Source: Microbacterium oryzae (lineage in GTDB: Bacteria > Actinomycetota > Actinomycetes > Actinomycetales > Microbacteriaceae). Taken from it: 64,000 bases of DNA. The stretch covers positions 620,001 through 684,000 of the forward strand of contig NZ_CP032550.1 of assembly GCF_009735645.1 (NCBI RefSeq), written 5' to 3'. The translations under genes and the position numbers were made by a program. Positions within the stretch are counted from its first letter, which is position 1. Every line of letters starts with the position of its first letter. The notes beneath the pieces were generated by a model. The model ran no database searches and was not told the origin of the DNA. It saw only the letters and a program-made list of their open reading frames with translations. Positions 51,532 to 59,476 of the stretch are shown piece by piece.

Positions 51532-51993
51532 TCACTGCTGGCCGAATATGACCACCTGCCATGCGCTCTCCACGCTGCTGTCATACGCCTCGAACCTCAC
51601 GGCGACGACCTCTGTGCCCCGTGGCGATGGCAGCGCAAGGACCTGCGTGCCCTGGTCGCACGCGAGCGATTGGGATGCGCTCGTGCTCCCGCCGCTCGCG
51701 AGATCCAGGGTGATCATTCCCGTCATCGTGGCATCGCCGAAGCAGTCGAATTCGACCCGGTCGAGCGTCACGGGCTCGTTGAATGACACGCTGTCGCCTT
51801 CCCCCGACTCCTTGCTCTCGTCGACGCTGACCATCGCACTGAAGCCGGCCCCAGCGCCGTCGGGCAGTGGCATCGAAGCCTGCTCCGCCATCCATTCGGG
51901 GACAGCCGGATCCGCTGCGTCCACGGATGCGCACCCGACGAGCAGGGACAGTCCGAGAACAACGGGAACAGCCATCAGGCGGTCGTGGCGCAT
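51532..51993 (-). CDS. Lipoprotein, paralogue of the gene at 61615-62079
   Basis: 153 residues. A lipoprotein signal peptide with lipobox LLVGC at about residue 20 precedes an extracytoplasmic domain with two cysteines (VEFDCFGD, SLACDQGT). 'FNEPVTLDRVEFDCFG', 'CDQGTQVL' and the end 'SSVESAWQVVIFGQQ' are closely matched by the second copy at 61.6 kb. ATG 51993 is chosen for the signal peptide and because TACGGT ends 6 nt upstream; the paralogue has the same box and spacing. The open frame continues upstream of the start for 76 codons. Function unknown; a surface-exposed beta domain is likely. Confidence 0.8.
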   Translation of the reverse strand: MRHDRLMAVPVVLGLSLLVGCASVDAADPAVPEWMAEQASMPLPDGAGAGFSAMVSVDESKESGEGDSVSFNEPVTLDRVEFDCFGDATMTGMITLDLASGGSTSASQSLACDQGTQVLALPSPRGTEVVAVRFEAYDSSVESAWQVVIFGQQ

Positions 51994-52221
51994 ACGTGCA
52001 CCGTAGTGATGCTCGGACTCCGAGGGCGACGAGCGCGCCGGTGAGAACTCGTGGACGCGATCGAGCTCGTCGGACAGCAGCACGGTGTGGGGGAGACCAC
52101 GCAGGGAGTCGGCGTCGTCGGCGATACCTCGAAGGCGGGCGGCGTCCGCAGGTGCCTCCCACGGGAACGAATCCGGTTCCGGTGCGTCGTCTTGCACGAG
52201 CGCGCGGGCTTCTGCGATCAC
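51994..52221 (-). other. Coding-like segment fused in frame upstream of the lipoprotein gene
   Basis: From a GTG at 52221 the minus strand is open for 76 codons and runs in frame into the lipoprotein start. Third positions are strongly G/C and the sequence looks like a soluble acidic protein (core LRGLPHTVLLSDELDRVHEF), quite unlike a signal peptide. A TAG lies about 30 codons further upstream. I interpret it as the remnant of another gene whose 3' end was lost next to the lipoprotein promoter. No family recognised. Confidence 0.4.
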
Positions 52222-52329
52222 GTCGGCCGCCGAGCGAGTGTGCTGCTGCTCCGATGAGCGGGGCGGACCAGGGCCGGGATCGGACGCCGCTCGGCGGCCT
52301 GACTACGATTCCACCGTGCAGGGCTCTGT

Positions 52330-53145
52330 GTGCCACCGGCGGATGGCGTGGTCGCGCTCGCCGCGATGATCGTCCCGTCGCTGACCGGCTGCTTCGCGCC
52401 ATCCGCTCAGATGGGCCCCGATGCGAAGACGCAGGAGCGCGTCGTCGCGTCTCCTTCGCCGACGCCGGAACCGACGCCCGCCGTTCCCCCCGACGGCACC
52501 GTCGCCACCGGCGTCCTCGTGGACGACACCGGGTCCAGGCTCGGCGAGGTCTCCGTCGACGTGAAGGATGGGGCGTACTGGCTGCACCTGCCCCTGCCCG
52601 CATTCGAGGGGTACGAGGAGATCACGCCGGCGCTATCCGACAGTCCTTTCACGCTCGACGAGTGCGGGGCAGCCAACATCTGGCAGTTGGGTTTCGGCGG
52701 CGTTGACGACACGAAGGAGACGTACGACGTGCAGCTGTCGACGTTCTACGACGACCCGTCCTTCTTCACCTCGGCGCTCTACGTCGCGACGGGTCTCTCA
52801 CCGGAGCAGGAGGAAGCTCATGACGGCTGCTGGCAGCCGATCCTCGCGAAAGCCGATCTGCACTGGACCGCTCCGGTCGTCCGTCCGTGGGCTCAGGTCG
52901 AGGATGCAGGGCCGGCGTCCGGCGCACGAGGGACGACGGAGATGGTCGACGCCCGGCTGCTGTACACGACCGCGGGCGGCGACACGTGGGCATCGATCGC
53001 GGCACGCTTCGGAGTGTCAGAGGACGACCTGGAGTGGATGAATCCCATCCGCATCCCCGGAGATGAGCGGATGGCCTACGCACGCCAGGTGCTCAACCTC
53101 GATCCTGAGAACCGCGGCGACAGCGAGTCCCGTCGACCCCAGTGA
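52330..53145 (+). CDS. LysM-like lipoprotein, probably with a frameshift in the signal peptide
   Basis: 271 residues as read from GTG 52330. The hydrophobic segment and lipobox (MIVPSLTGC) are present but the n-region lacks basic residues. A leaderless-type start, TACGAT-N6-GTG at 52304-52318, lies in another frame and encodes CHRRMA, the expected basic n-region. Adding one base near 52346-52350 would join the two. The C-terminus (about residues 205-255) is LysM-like: 'LYTTAGGDTWASIAARFGVS' and 'DDLEWMNPIRIPGDERM'. Between lies a domain of unknown fold with two cysteines. Likely anchored outside and binding cell wall if expressed. Confidence 0.72.
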   Translation: MPPADGVVALAAMIVPSLTGCFAPSAQMGPDAKTQERVVASPSPTPEPTPAVPPDGTVATGVLVDDTGSRLGEVSVDVKDGAYWLHLPLPAFEGYEEITPALSDSPFTLDECGAANIWQLGFGGVDDTKETYDVQLSTFYDDPSFFTSALYVATGLSPEQEEAHDGCWQPILAKADLHWTAPVVRPWAQVEDAGPASGARGTTEMVDARLLYTTAGGDTWASIAARFGVSEDDLEWMNPIRIPGDERMAYARQVLNLDPENRGDSESRRPQ

Positions 53146-53192
53146 GCGACGCGCGCTTCCTCCGGGCGCAGGCCTTCGCCCTGGTTGAGGGG

Positions 53193-53882
53193 TCAGCGCA
53201 CGAAGCCCGACTGCACGCGGCCACCCGCGACGACCAGCTCTGCTTCCACGCGGTCTGCGAAGGCGTCGAACATTCCGGTCAGCAGCGGCGCCGAAAGGGC
53301 ATCGGCGCGATCTGCGTCGAGTTCGCGCAGGCGGCGCGGCAGGTACTTGCCGGCGCCGATCCACCGGCTCAGTGTGAGCAGGATCAGTTCGGCGGTGCGC
53401 TCGAACAGCAGAGATGCCGTCACCTGCCTCTCGAGAGCGTCGGTGCTATCGCGCAGATCGTCCAGCAGATCGGTGATGACGTAGCGACGGAACGCCAGCT
53501 CATGAGCGTCGGCAGTCGGTCCTCGGTCCAAGATCGGCTGCCAGGTCGACCGCAGTTCCTCCAACCGCTCGCCGCCTCGTATCTCCACGCCCTCGGTGAG
53601 CATGTGCAGGATCACCGGTCGGTGCTGGGCGACGCCGCGCTCTGCCCAATCAGAGAATCCTGCGCTGATGTAGGCGAAGACCTCGAAGAACTCGTTGTCG
53701 AAGGCGAAGCCGCCGGCCAAGCTCTGCCGGCCGTCGGCGAAGAGGCCGTCTCCGATCACGAGGAGGTCGATGTCGCTTGTCGGAGTGCGAGTCCCGCGTG
53801 CTGTGCTCCCTCCGACCACCGCGATCTCAGCTGAAGCGAAATGCGCAGCGAGGAACCTCTCGACGACGTCACGCTCTTTCAT
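53193..53882 (-). CDS. Nucleotidyltransferase domain protein (MNT/KNTase-like)
   Basis: 229 residues. 'IAVVGGSTARGTRTPTSDID' is the G-[GS]-S-x-x-R-G...S-D-[IL]-D signature of the polymerase-beta-like nucleotidyltransferases, followed by 'LLVIGDGL'. The remaining 150 residues are helical and resemble the C-terminal domain of aminoglycoside or MNT-type enzymes. No HEPN partner gene is adjacent, so a toxin-antitoxin pair is not supported. TACGCT ends 7 nt before ATG 53882 (leaderless). Confidence 0.8.
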   Translation of the reverse strand: MKERDVVERFLAAHFASAEIAVVGGSTARGTRTPTSDIDLLVIGDGLFADGRQSLAGGFAFDNEFFEVFAYISAGFSDWAERGVAQHRPVILHMLTEGVEIRGGERLEELRSTWQPILDRGPTADAHELAFRRYVITDLLDDLRDSTDALERQVTASLLFERTAELILLTLSRWIGAGKYLPRRLRELDADRADALSAPLLTGMFDAFADRVEAELVVAGGRVQSGFVR

Positions 53883-54049
53883 AGGAGTGAGCGTAGGGGG
53901 CGGTTGGAGGACGCAGTCGATCCTCGACGAGCGTCGGTACGTCTCGGTCCTCACGGCCGCGGTCCGGTCGATGACCTTCGCACCCTCGCCTCCCTCGGCG
54001 AAGTGCTTCGCCAAACATCGAGCCCAGCAGCAGGACTGCTGAGCAGCGA

Positions 54050-54676
54050 TCAGGAGATGGAGTCCACCCTCGAGTTCGATCGCTGCGCGAGGATGGCGCC
54101 GTGGGGCCGAGGGTGGGGACGAGCGCCGGTCCGGGTGTGTGTCTCGATGACCGCGAAACCGGCCGCCCGCAGCTCGCCGCTCAAGACCTCGGGTGGCCAG
54201 CGATATGCGGTCGCGACGGCGTGATCGAACTCCTCTACCGCCGGCCCTGTGAAGAATCCCAGCAGCAGTCCGCCCCCTGGGCGCAGCACCCGAGCGAACT
54301 GATCGAGCGCGCGACGAATATCGCCGGGCCGGTGGTGAACGAAGGAGTACCAGGCGAGAACCCCGGCGAAGCTGTTCGCGGGGTGAGGCAGTGCATCGAT
54401 GCTGGCCACGTCGAACGGAACCCCGGGGTGCACGGCACGCGCATGCTCGACGAACGCGGGCACGAGATCGATCCCGCGAACGTCGTTGCCCCTGCTCGCG
54501 AGATAGCCGCTCCAATGACCTGGGCCGCACCCGGCATCCAAGATCAGCCCTCGCATCTCATCGGCCCATGCCGTCACCAGCTGCAGGTCGGACGGGTGCA
54601 CCGACGCCATCGAGCCGAGATGCTCCGCGTATTCGTCTGCGCGACGAGCGTAGGAGGCGAGGATGTCGGAGCCCAT
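54050..54676 (-). CDS. Class I SAM-dependent methyltransferase
   Basis: 208 residues with 'LILDAGCGPGHWSGYLASRG' (motif I), 'VRGIDLVPAFVEHARAVHPG' (motif II acidic), 'FAGVLAWYSFVHH' and 'QFARVLRPGGGLLLGFFTG' (motif IV/post-IV), the methyltransf-11/25 type. The C-terminal 40 residues are 'LRAAGFAVIETHTRTGARPH'-like, normal for the family. TAGGCT ends 6 nt before the ATG, so it is leaderless. The substrate is unknown. Confidence 0.88.
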   Translation of the reverse strand: MGSDILASYARRADEYAEHLGSMASVHPSDLQLVTAWADEMRGLILDAGCGPGHWSGYLASRGNDVRGIDLVPAFVEHARAVHPGVPFDVASIDALPHPANSFAGVLAWYSFVHHRPGDIRRALDQFARVLRPGGGLLLGFFTGPAVEEFDHAVATAYRWPPEVLSGELRAAGFAVIETHTRTGARPHPRPHGAILAQRSNSRVDSIS

Positions 54677-54784
54677 AGCGGGAGCCTACGAGCCGAACAT
54701 GCGGACGGGTGGCTCGGCGCAGACGAGGACGATGACGTCGCCCCCTCGTGCGAGAGTGAGGGCGATTCAACGGGGGAGGCCGAG

Positions 54785-54889
54785 ATGTCTGAGCAGTTCG
54801 ACGTCGAGGAGCGGTACCCCGAAGAGTGCTTTCGTCGGCTGCGCGCCGCCGCGCTCTTTCTCATGATCTCGCAGCGCCGCTCGGTCTGA
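54785..54889 (+). CDS. Candidate small ORF (34 residues)
   Basis: ATG 54785 is preceded by the strong Shine-Dalgarno gggggagg at a good distance. The peptide has an acidic start and an amphipathic/hydrophobic C-terminal half (RLRAAALFLMISQRR). It lies in the gap between the methyltransferase and DUF6226-like genes. No similarity recognised; it could be a small membrane-associated peptide or a gene remnant. Confidence 0.35.
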   Translation: MSEQFDVEERYPEECFRRLRAAALFLMISQRRSV

Positions 54890-54933
54890 GAACTGCTCTC
54901 GCCGAACTGCGCGTGGCACGGCAGGATGGCGAG

Positions 54934-55641
54934 GTGAGTCTCTACGTCCGTCCGCCGATCGACGCGCCGGTCTTCCATGACGCGGACGGTCAGGTCATCG
55001 ACTACGGAAACCGGTGGCACGGGTCGCCGCCCGAGGACACCTATTCAGTCGACACCCACCCGGAACGCTTCGCGCCCCTTCACACCGTCGCAGCAGCTCT
55101 CATCGCGCACCTGCTCGAGACCTACGATGTCGAGGTCGAGGAGGGCACGGAGACGGCGGCGGATCTTCTGCACCCGGCATCTCACGACGTGTTGCGTGCC
55201 GTGCGGCTTCGCCCCAGCGATGCGGCCTGCGCATCGCTGACGCTGGTCTTCACCGCGTACCCCGGGATCTACATGCATGCAGGCTTGTTGCACGACTTTC
55301 ACTACCCGGTCTGCGGTTGTGACGCATGCGACTCGGATTGGCAGGCAGAAGCCGATGATCTCGAGCAACAGGTGCTCGCGGTCGTCGCCGGCAACTACAG
55401 AGAGAGCGTCGAACGCGGGAACCGACCATGGGTTGAGTACGCCTACACGTATCCCGATGGCGCGAGCTCAGGACGGTCTCGGCCCGAGGACCTTCCGGAA
55501 GAACGTCTTGCGGCGGCGAGGCACATCCTCCATACCCTGCCTGAGGGGTGGGCGCCTTGGCCATGCTCGACCCCAGGGAGCATGATCAGCAGGGCTTGGC
55601 TGTGCTCTCCGCGCGGAGAAGGGTCTCGCGCATGTTGCTGA
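54934..55641 (+). CDS. DUF6226-like protein
   Basis: 235 residues with 'FHDADGQVIDYGNRWHGSPP' near the start, 'YSVDTHPERFAPLHTVAAAL', a central 'GLLHDFHYPVCGCDACD' with a CxCDxC cysteine set, and 'LPEGWAPWP' near the end, the pattern of the DUF6226 family. The last 25 residues after that look non-conserved, so the original stop may have been lost. GTG 54934 follows CAGGAT-N6. It overlaps the frameshifted membrane-protein gene by 10 nt. Function unknown. Confidence 0.75.
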   Translation: MSLYVRPPIDAPVFHDADGQVIDYGNRWHGSPPEDTYSVDTHPERFAPLHTVAAALIAHLLETYDVEVEEGTETAADLLHPASHDVLRAVRLRPSDAACASLTLVFTAYPGIYMHAGLLHDFHYPVCGCDACDSDWQAEADDLEQQVLAVVAGNYRESVERGNRPWVEYAYTYPDGASSGRSRPEDLPEERLAAARHILHTLPEGWAPWPCSTPGSMISRAWLCSPRGEGSRACC

Positions 55642-55973
55642 CATTCATCGTCGTCATCGCATCCCTCGTGGTCATCGTGATTGTCGGGGTCCTCGCGCTC
55701 GATCGATATCTGTCCGGTCGACCGCAGAATCTCGACGCCCGCCCACGCGCTGAGGCGATGCAGAACGGTCGGGAGCTGCTGCTCCCTCGATCTGGTCTGG
55801 TTCGACGACCGCTGCCGGGTCGTTCACGTCGTCGAAGGCGCACAGCCACGGCCTTGGCCGCTGTTCCATTCGTGCCGCGCCCGGCTCGTGGAGTTGTCGA
55901 ATTCTTCGCCGGACAGGCCGAGCGATACGGCCTGGACGTGCACGGCGCAAGACTGGAGTGGTGCGCGCGCTGA
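55632..55973 (+). pseudogene. Frameshifted membrane-protein gene
   Basis: ATG 55632, after the site gagaaggg, begins a clear membrane helix (LLTFIVVIASLVVIVIVGVL). The same frame stays open to 55973, but third-position G/C is high only to about 55783 and again from about 55890. Between these points the coding bias moves to the +1 frame, which reads the plausible protein segment 'LVWFDDRCRVVHVVEGAQPR' and continues to 'FHSCRARLVEL'. This pattern indicates two compensating indels, making the product altered in its middle third. It is either a decaying gene or carries sequencing errors. No family recognised. Confidence 0.55.
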
Positions 55974-56099
55974 TCCCGCCTGCCCGATAGCGGAACAGAC
56001 GCCGAACCGGCGCGGCGCGACCTCCGGCGGTTGGGTGTAAGTCGCTATTTGCACGCTCCTACCGGGTGGAGGCGACCGCCCGATCGGCGCTTTCCAGGT

Positions 56100-57068
56100 T
56101 CAGCCTCGCTGGACGAGGTCGAACGACTCCCGGATGGCCTGATCGAGCGTCGGATAGCGGAATGCGAAACCCGCGGCGATCAGCTTCTCGGGGAGCACCC
56201 ACCGGCTCTTGAGGATCAACTCCGTCTCGGTGCGGATGGCGATGGCGCCGAGCTCCAGCATCCATCGGGGCATCGGCGGGCCGAAGCTGACGCCGAGCAC
56301 GCGGCGCACCGTCGCCATGAACTCCGCGTTGTCGACGGGGTGCGGCGCCGCGGCGTTCACCGGTCCCTGCAGACCCGGAGTCTCCTCGATGAAGTCGACG
56401 ATGCGGGCGACGTCTTCAACATGCACCCAGCTGAAGCGCTGGCGGCCCTTCCGCGCGCCCGCCAGGTGCGCGGTGCCCGCCTGCCGTCGTCCCGGGCTCA
56501 CGGGCCACCAGCCATCGTGCTGAGCCCCTCCAAGTCCCAGACGAGCGAGCTTCTGCAGTGGCCCGAGGACGCCGCCATGGCCGAGGACGATCGCGCTGCG
56601 CAGCGCCACGCGTCGGGTGCCGGCCAGGTCCTCGGCGAACAGAGCGTGCTCCCATGCTTTCGCGACCTCCACCGAGAAGCCCGTGCCGAGCTCGCCGGTC
56701 GACTCGGTCATCGGCCGGTCCTCGGCGTGACGGTAGATCGTGGCGGTCGACGAGTTGATCCACAACGGCGGGGGAGCGCTCGCCTTGGCGATCGCGGTGC
56801 TGAGCGCAGCGGTGGTCTCCAGCCGCGAGCTGAAGATCTCCGCGCGGTTCTCGGGTGTGTAGCGGCAGTTGACGCTCTTGCCCGCGAGCCCGATCACCAG
56901 CGCCGCCCCGTCCACCGCTGCCGCGATGCCGGCGGCGTCGCTCCAGACGAGGTCAGCACCCGAGCGCGAGATCGTCACCACCTCGCGCCCCGCGTCGCGG
57001 TAGCGCTGCTGCAGGTGACGGCCCATGAATCCGCTGGATCCGCCGATCACGACACGGCCGGTGCTCAT
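56100..57068 (-). CDS. TIGR01777-type epimerase / DUF1731 protein
   Basis: 322-residue extended SDR-like protein: 'VVIGGSSGFMGRHLQQRYRD' is the cofactor motif, 'LAGKSVNCRYTPENRAEIFS' the hallmark 'V.....R.s..n...i..SR' loop of the family, and 'FSWVHVEDVARIVDFI' plus 'VNAAAPHPVDNAEFMATVRR' the central part. The C-terminal 'VLPEKLIAAGFAFRYPTLDQ' is DUF1731. The role is unclear; related proteins include YfcH. It overlaps the DUF4166 gene by 4 nt, a common pairing in actinobacteria. Confidence 0.88.
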   Translation of the reverse strand: MSTGRVVIGGSSGFMGRHLQQRYRDAGREVVTISRSGADLVWSDAAGIAAAVDGAALVIGLAGKSVNCRYTPENRAEIFSSRLETTAALSTAIAKASAPPPLWINSSTATIYRHAEDRPMTESTGELGTGFSVEVAKAWEHALFAEDLAGTRRVALRSAIVLGHGGVLGPLQKLARLGLGGAQHDGWWPVSPGRRQAGTAHLAGARKGRQRFSWVHVEDVARIVDFIEETPGLQGPVNAAAPHPVDNAEFMATVRRVLGVSFGPPMPRWMLELGAIAIRTETELILKSRWVLPEKLIAAGFAFRYPTLDQAIRESFDLVQRG

Positions 57069-57679
57069 GTGTCCTCCTCTATGCGATAGCGGAATGTGCC
57101 GCCGTACTCGTAGATGCGTCCGATGACGGGCAGATCGATGGTCACGCGCACTCGCTGCGCGCCAGCCTCCTCGTCGAAGCTCTCGACGAGCCGGACGACG
57201 GGTGCCAGGAACCGCGGAAGCCGCAGCCGCAGCACGCCGAGCCGCATGCCGACGGCTCGGCTCCTCAGACGCAGCGCACCGGTGGCCACATCGAGGTCGA
57301 ACTCCGCCGCGACGACCACTGGGTCTCCGATCTCGTCCACTGGACGCCCGTGGCGATTCAGCACGACGGCGTCGCGCATGGTCCAGCGGCCCTGCGTCGA
57401 CATTAAGACGCGTTCGCCGAGCAGGCGGCCGGCGACAAGACGGTTCGTGATCCGGAAAGGTACGTCCTGCTCCCACCCTGCGAACAGGACGCCGCGGCGG
57501 TGGAGAGGCCGAAGCAGCGGCTGCAGCCACCTGCGCGAAGTGCCGACCCGATCGAAGACTCCCTCGCCGATCCCGACGTGGCCAGGCGGGAGAGTGTCGA
57601 AGTATTCGCGCAGCGTGAGATGCAGGTCCGCGCGACGAGTCCCTAGCGCCCGGGCGTACGGGGATGCGCCAGGGGACAT
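57065..57679 (-). CDS. DUF4166-domain protein
   Basis: 204 residues with 'EGVFDRVGTSRRWLQPLLRP', 'GVLFAGWEQDVPFRITNRLV', 'MRDAVVLNRHGRPVDEIGDP' and 'VTIDLPVIGRIYEYGGTFRY', the DUF4166 pattern. ATG 57679 is chosen because TAGGCT ends 7 nt before it (leaderless); the earlier ATG at 57715 would lie upstream of the box. The fold is probably beta-rich; function unknown. Upstream gene of a two-gene operon with the TIGR01777 protein. Confidence 0.83.
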   Translation of the reverse strand: MSPGASPYARALGTRRADLHLTLREYFDTLPPGHVGIGEGVFDRVGTSRRWLQPLLRPLHRRGVLFAGWEQDVPFRITNRLVAGRLLGERVLMSTQGRWTMRDAVVLNRHGRPVDEIGDPVVVAAEFDLDVATGALRLRSRAVGMRLGVLRLRLPRFLAPVVRLVESFDEEAGAQRVRVTIDLPVIGRIYEYGGTFRYRIEEDT

Positions 57680-57693
57680 GCCTCCGAGCCTAG

Positions 57694-58323
57694 CTAGCGG
57701 ATTCGGTCGTTCCACGCAGGCGCAGCAGGTCGATCAGAGCGCGCAAGCCAAACGAGGTGTGCTGCCCCAGCGGCGGAGTGCCAGCGAAAGCGATCTACGA
57801 CCGCGGACAGGATCGGTGCGTGCGTCAGCACGACGAAGATCACGTAGCCGACGACACCACCGACGGTGTTCCAGATGAAATCGTTGATGTCCGCGACGTG
57901 ACCGCCGGAGAACAGCCTCTGCGCGGCGAGTTGAAGGAGTTCGATCGTCAGGCTGACGACCGCGGCGGTGAGCAGCGTCTTCCACCAGGATGGCCGGCGC
58001 ATCAGCAGCGGGATCAGGATGCCCAGCGGCACGAACACCACCACGTTCGTGAGGGCGTCCGCGAGTTCGTAGTCGTGAAACGGGATCAGCGCCAGCGCCG
58101 GCGCCCACGGCTCCTCGTTCGGGGGTGGGTTGAGGAAAATCGGGAACACTGTGTTCGCGAAGACGCCGGCGGCGTAGACGGAGATCGCGGCCGCGACGGC
58201 AGCGCGCGGCCAGGTGAAACGTCCTCGCCGAAGCAGGAAGACCAGTTGGATGACGAACACGACGACGCCGAAGGGAACCGCAACGGGCAGGACCGGGACT
58301 TCGCCGAACGGGTTGGAAGACAC
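57694..58323 (-). CDS. VanZ-family membrane protein
   Basis: 209 residues with five membrane helices. 'IPFHDYELADALTNVVVFVP' (F...N...F.P pattern), 'LTIELLQLAAQRLFSGGHVA' and 'DINDFIWNTVGGVVGYVIFV' are the VanZ signature (E-x-x-Q...R...D-x-x-D-x-x-x-N-x-x-G). The family is linked to teicoplanin resistance in enterococci, but most members have unknown envelope roles. GTG 58323 with TAAGCT 7 nt upstream indicates leaderless transcription. Confidence 0.88.
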   Translation of the reverse strand: MSSNPFGEVPVLPVAVPFGVVVFVIQLVFLLRRGRFTWPRAAVAAAISVYAAGVFANTVFPIFLNPPPNEEPWAPALALIPFHDYELADALTNVVVFVPLGILIPLLMRRPSWWKTLLTAAVVSLTIELLQLAAQRLFSGGHVADINDFIWNTVGGVVGYVIFVVLTHAPILSAVVDRFRWHSAAGAAHLVWLARSDRPAAPAWNDRIR

Positions 58324-58374
58324 TTAGTGCAGCTTAGTGACGTCGAACTGCCGCTCAGGACTGGTGGGGTGGAC

Positions 58375-58404
58375 CGTCCCGATAGTTGATCCCTATCCGG
58401 GCGC
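58375..58404 (+). repeat. Degenerate copy of the 30-bp interspersed repeat (copy 0)
   Basis: The first half, cgtcccgatagttgatcc, matches the five better copies downstream; the second half (ctatccgggcgc) keeps only ccggg. It lies upstream of the lipoprotein gene at 58531 and may mark the left end of the repeat array. Confidence 0.45.
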
Positions 58405-58530
58405 TGACTGCACTGGTGGCGTGTGCTTCATCTGGAGGCATCAGCACGACCTGGCGTGGTCACACGGTCTTGTGTCCGACGGGGCGGGACTTTGTCCGGG
58501 GCGTGCTGTCGTGGGCGGTACATTTCGGCT

Positions 58531-59322
58531 ATGGGATATTCTGCGGCGCGGTGGTCGCGCCCCGTCGTCAAGCTCCTGGCGCTTACCGTGGTCGGTGCCG
58601 CGGTCGTCGGTGTGAGTGGTTGCGCTTCCGAGGCTCAGGTGAGTCCACAGTTCGCGCGGACGTCCGCGGAGGCGATCTTCAACGCGGACACCGCCTACCC
58701 CGTAAATCTCCTGTTCGTCGCTGATTCGGGCGACAGGATCTGGGACTCGCTGGCCGGGGTGGCTATCGTGGACGGCGCGAGTTTCGGACCGGGCGAGGTC
58801 GAAGTGCACCGTGGTGAGGACGACGGTCAGTCGGAAGTAGGGAACATCACCTTCTCCTACCCGGGAACCGAAGGGGAATCGCGCTTCTCGCAGGTGGAGC
58901 TGTACTTCGAGGGAGAGCGCGAACCGGTTGTCGTCGATGTGGGTGACTGGTCGCTGGAGCCTCAGACTTCGGTGTCGACTCAGTCGCCCCTGAATGAAGA
59001 GGTCGTGGCCATGTCCGAGTGCGGCTCCTACGAGGTGGTCTTCGCGGATGAGGACCAGGCAGATCCCGAACCCGACTTCGTCGTCGGCACCGAGGGAATG
59101 CAGCTGCAAGACGCCTCCGTCACCGAACGCGGAGACGGTCACGGCGAACTCGCCGCTAGTGCCACGATGGCCTGCTCGACCGAGTACGACTCTTATGTAG
59201 CATCCCCTCGGGTGATCGGACACAACCAGGAAGGCGATGAGGTCATCTTCCAGGCCTCACCGGTTGCCATCGGCTTCACGTCGATCGACGACGCCGCTTT
59301 GGCCCGCATTCGCGCGCGCTGA
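58531..59322 (+). CDS. Lipoprotein of unknown function
   Basis: 263 residues. The signal peptide has basic residues (RWSRPVVK), a hydrophobic core and the lipobox VSGC at about residue 29. The mature protein is acidic with repeated beta-like segments (FSQVELYFEGEREPVVVDVG) and two cysteines (MSECGSY, MACSTEY) that could pair. TACATT ends 6 nt before the ATG, so transcription is leaderless. First gene of the repeat-separated series. I do not recognise a family. Confidence 0.75.
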   Translation: MGYSAARWSRPVVKLLALTVVGAAVVGVSGCASEAQVSPQFARTSAEAIFNADTAYPVNLLFVADSGDRIWDSLAGVAIVDGASFGPGEVEVHRGEDDGQSEVGNITFSYPGTEGESRFSQVELYFEGEREPVVVDVGDWSLEPQTSVSTQSPLNEEVVAMSECGSYEVVFADEDQADPEPDFVVGTEGMQLQDASVTERGDGHGELAASATMACSTEYDSYVASPRVIGHNQEGDEVIFQASPVAIGFTSIDDAALARIRAR

Positions 59323-59365
59323 GCGACCGAACCCCGAACGACAGGGGATTCTCACCGAACGAGTC

Positions 59366-59395
59366 TGTCCCGATAGGCCATCCTTCACCGGGAGA
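59366..59395 (+). repeat. 30-bp interspersed repeat, copy 1
   Basis: Begins tgtcccgatagg and ends ttcaccgggaga; the end differs at one base from the consensus cgggaca, which complements the start tgtcccg. Placed 44 nt after the lipoprotein gene stop and 82 nt before the next gene. Confidence 0.8.
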
Positions 59396-59476
59396 AGATG
59401 AGATGAGTGAGGTTGACGGCTCCGGTCCGGCGGTGGGGGGTCACCATGCCAGGCCATGCTCTAGGAGGATTAGGAC

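Noticed and set aside
53193..53882. Nucleotidyltransferase as half of a MNT-HEPN toxin-antitoxin pair
   Set aside because: No adjacent HEPN-type gene; the neighbours are a LysM-like lipoprotein and a methyltransferase with separate promoters.
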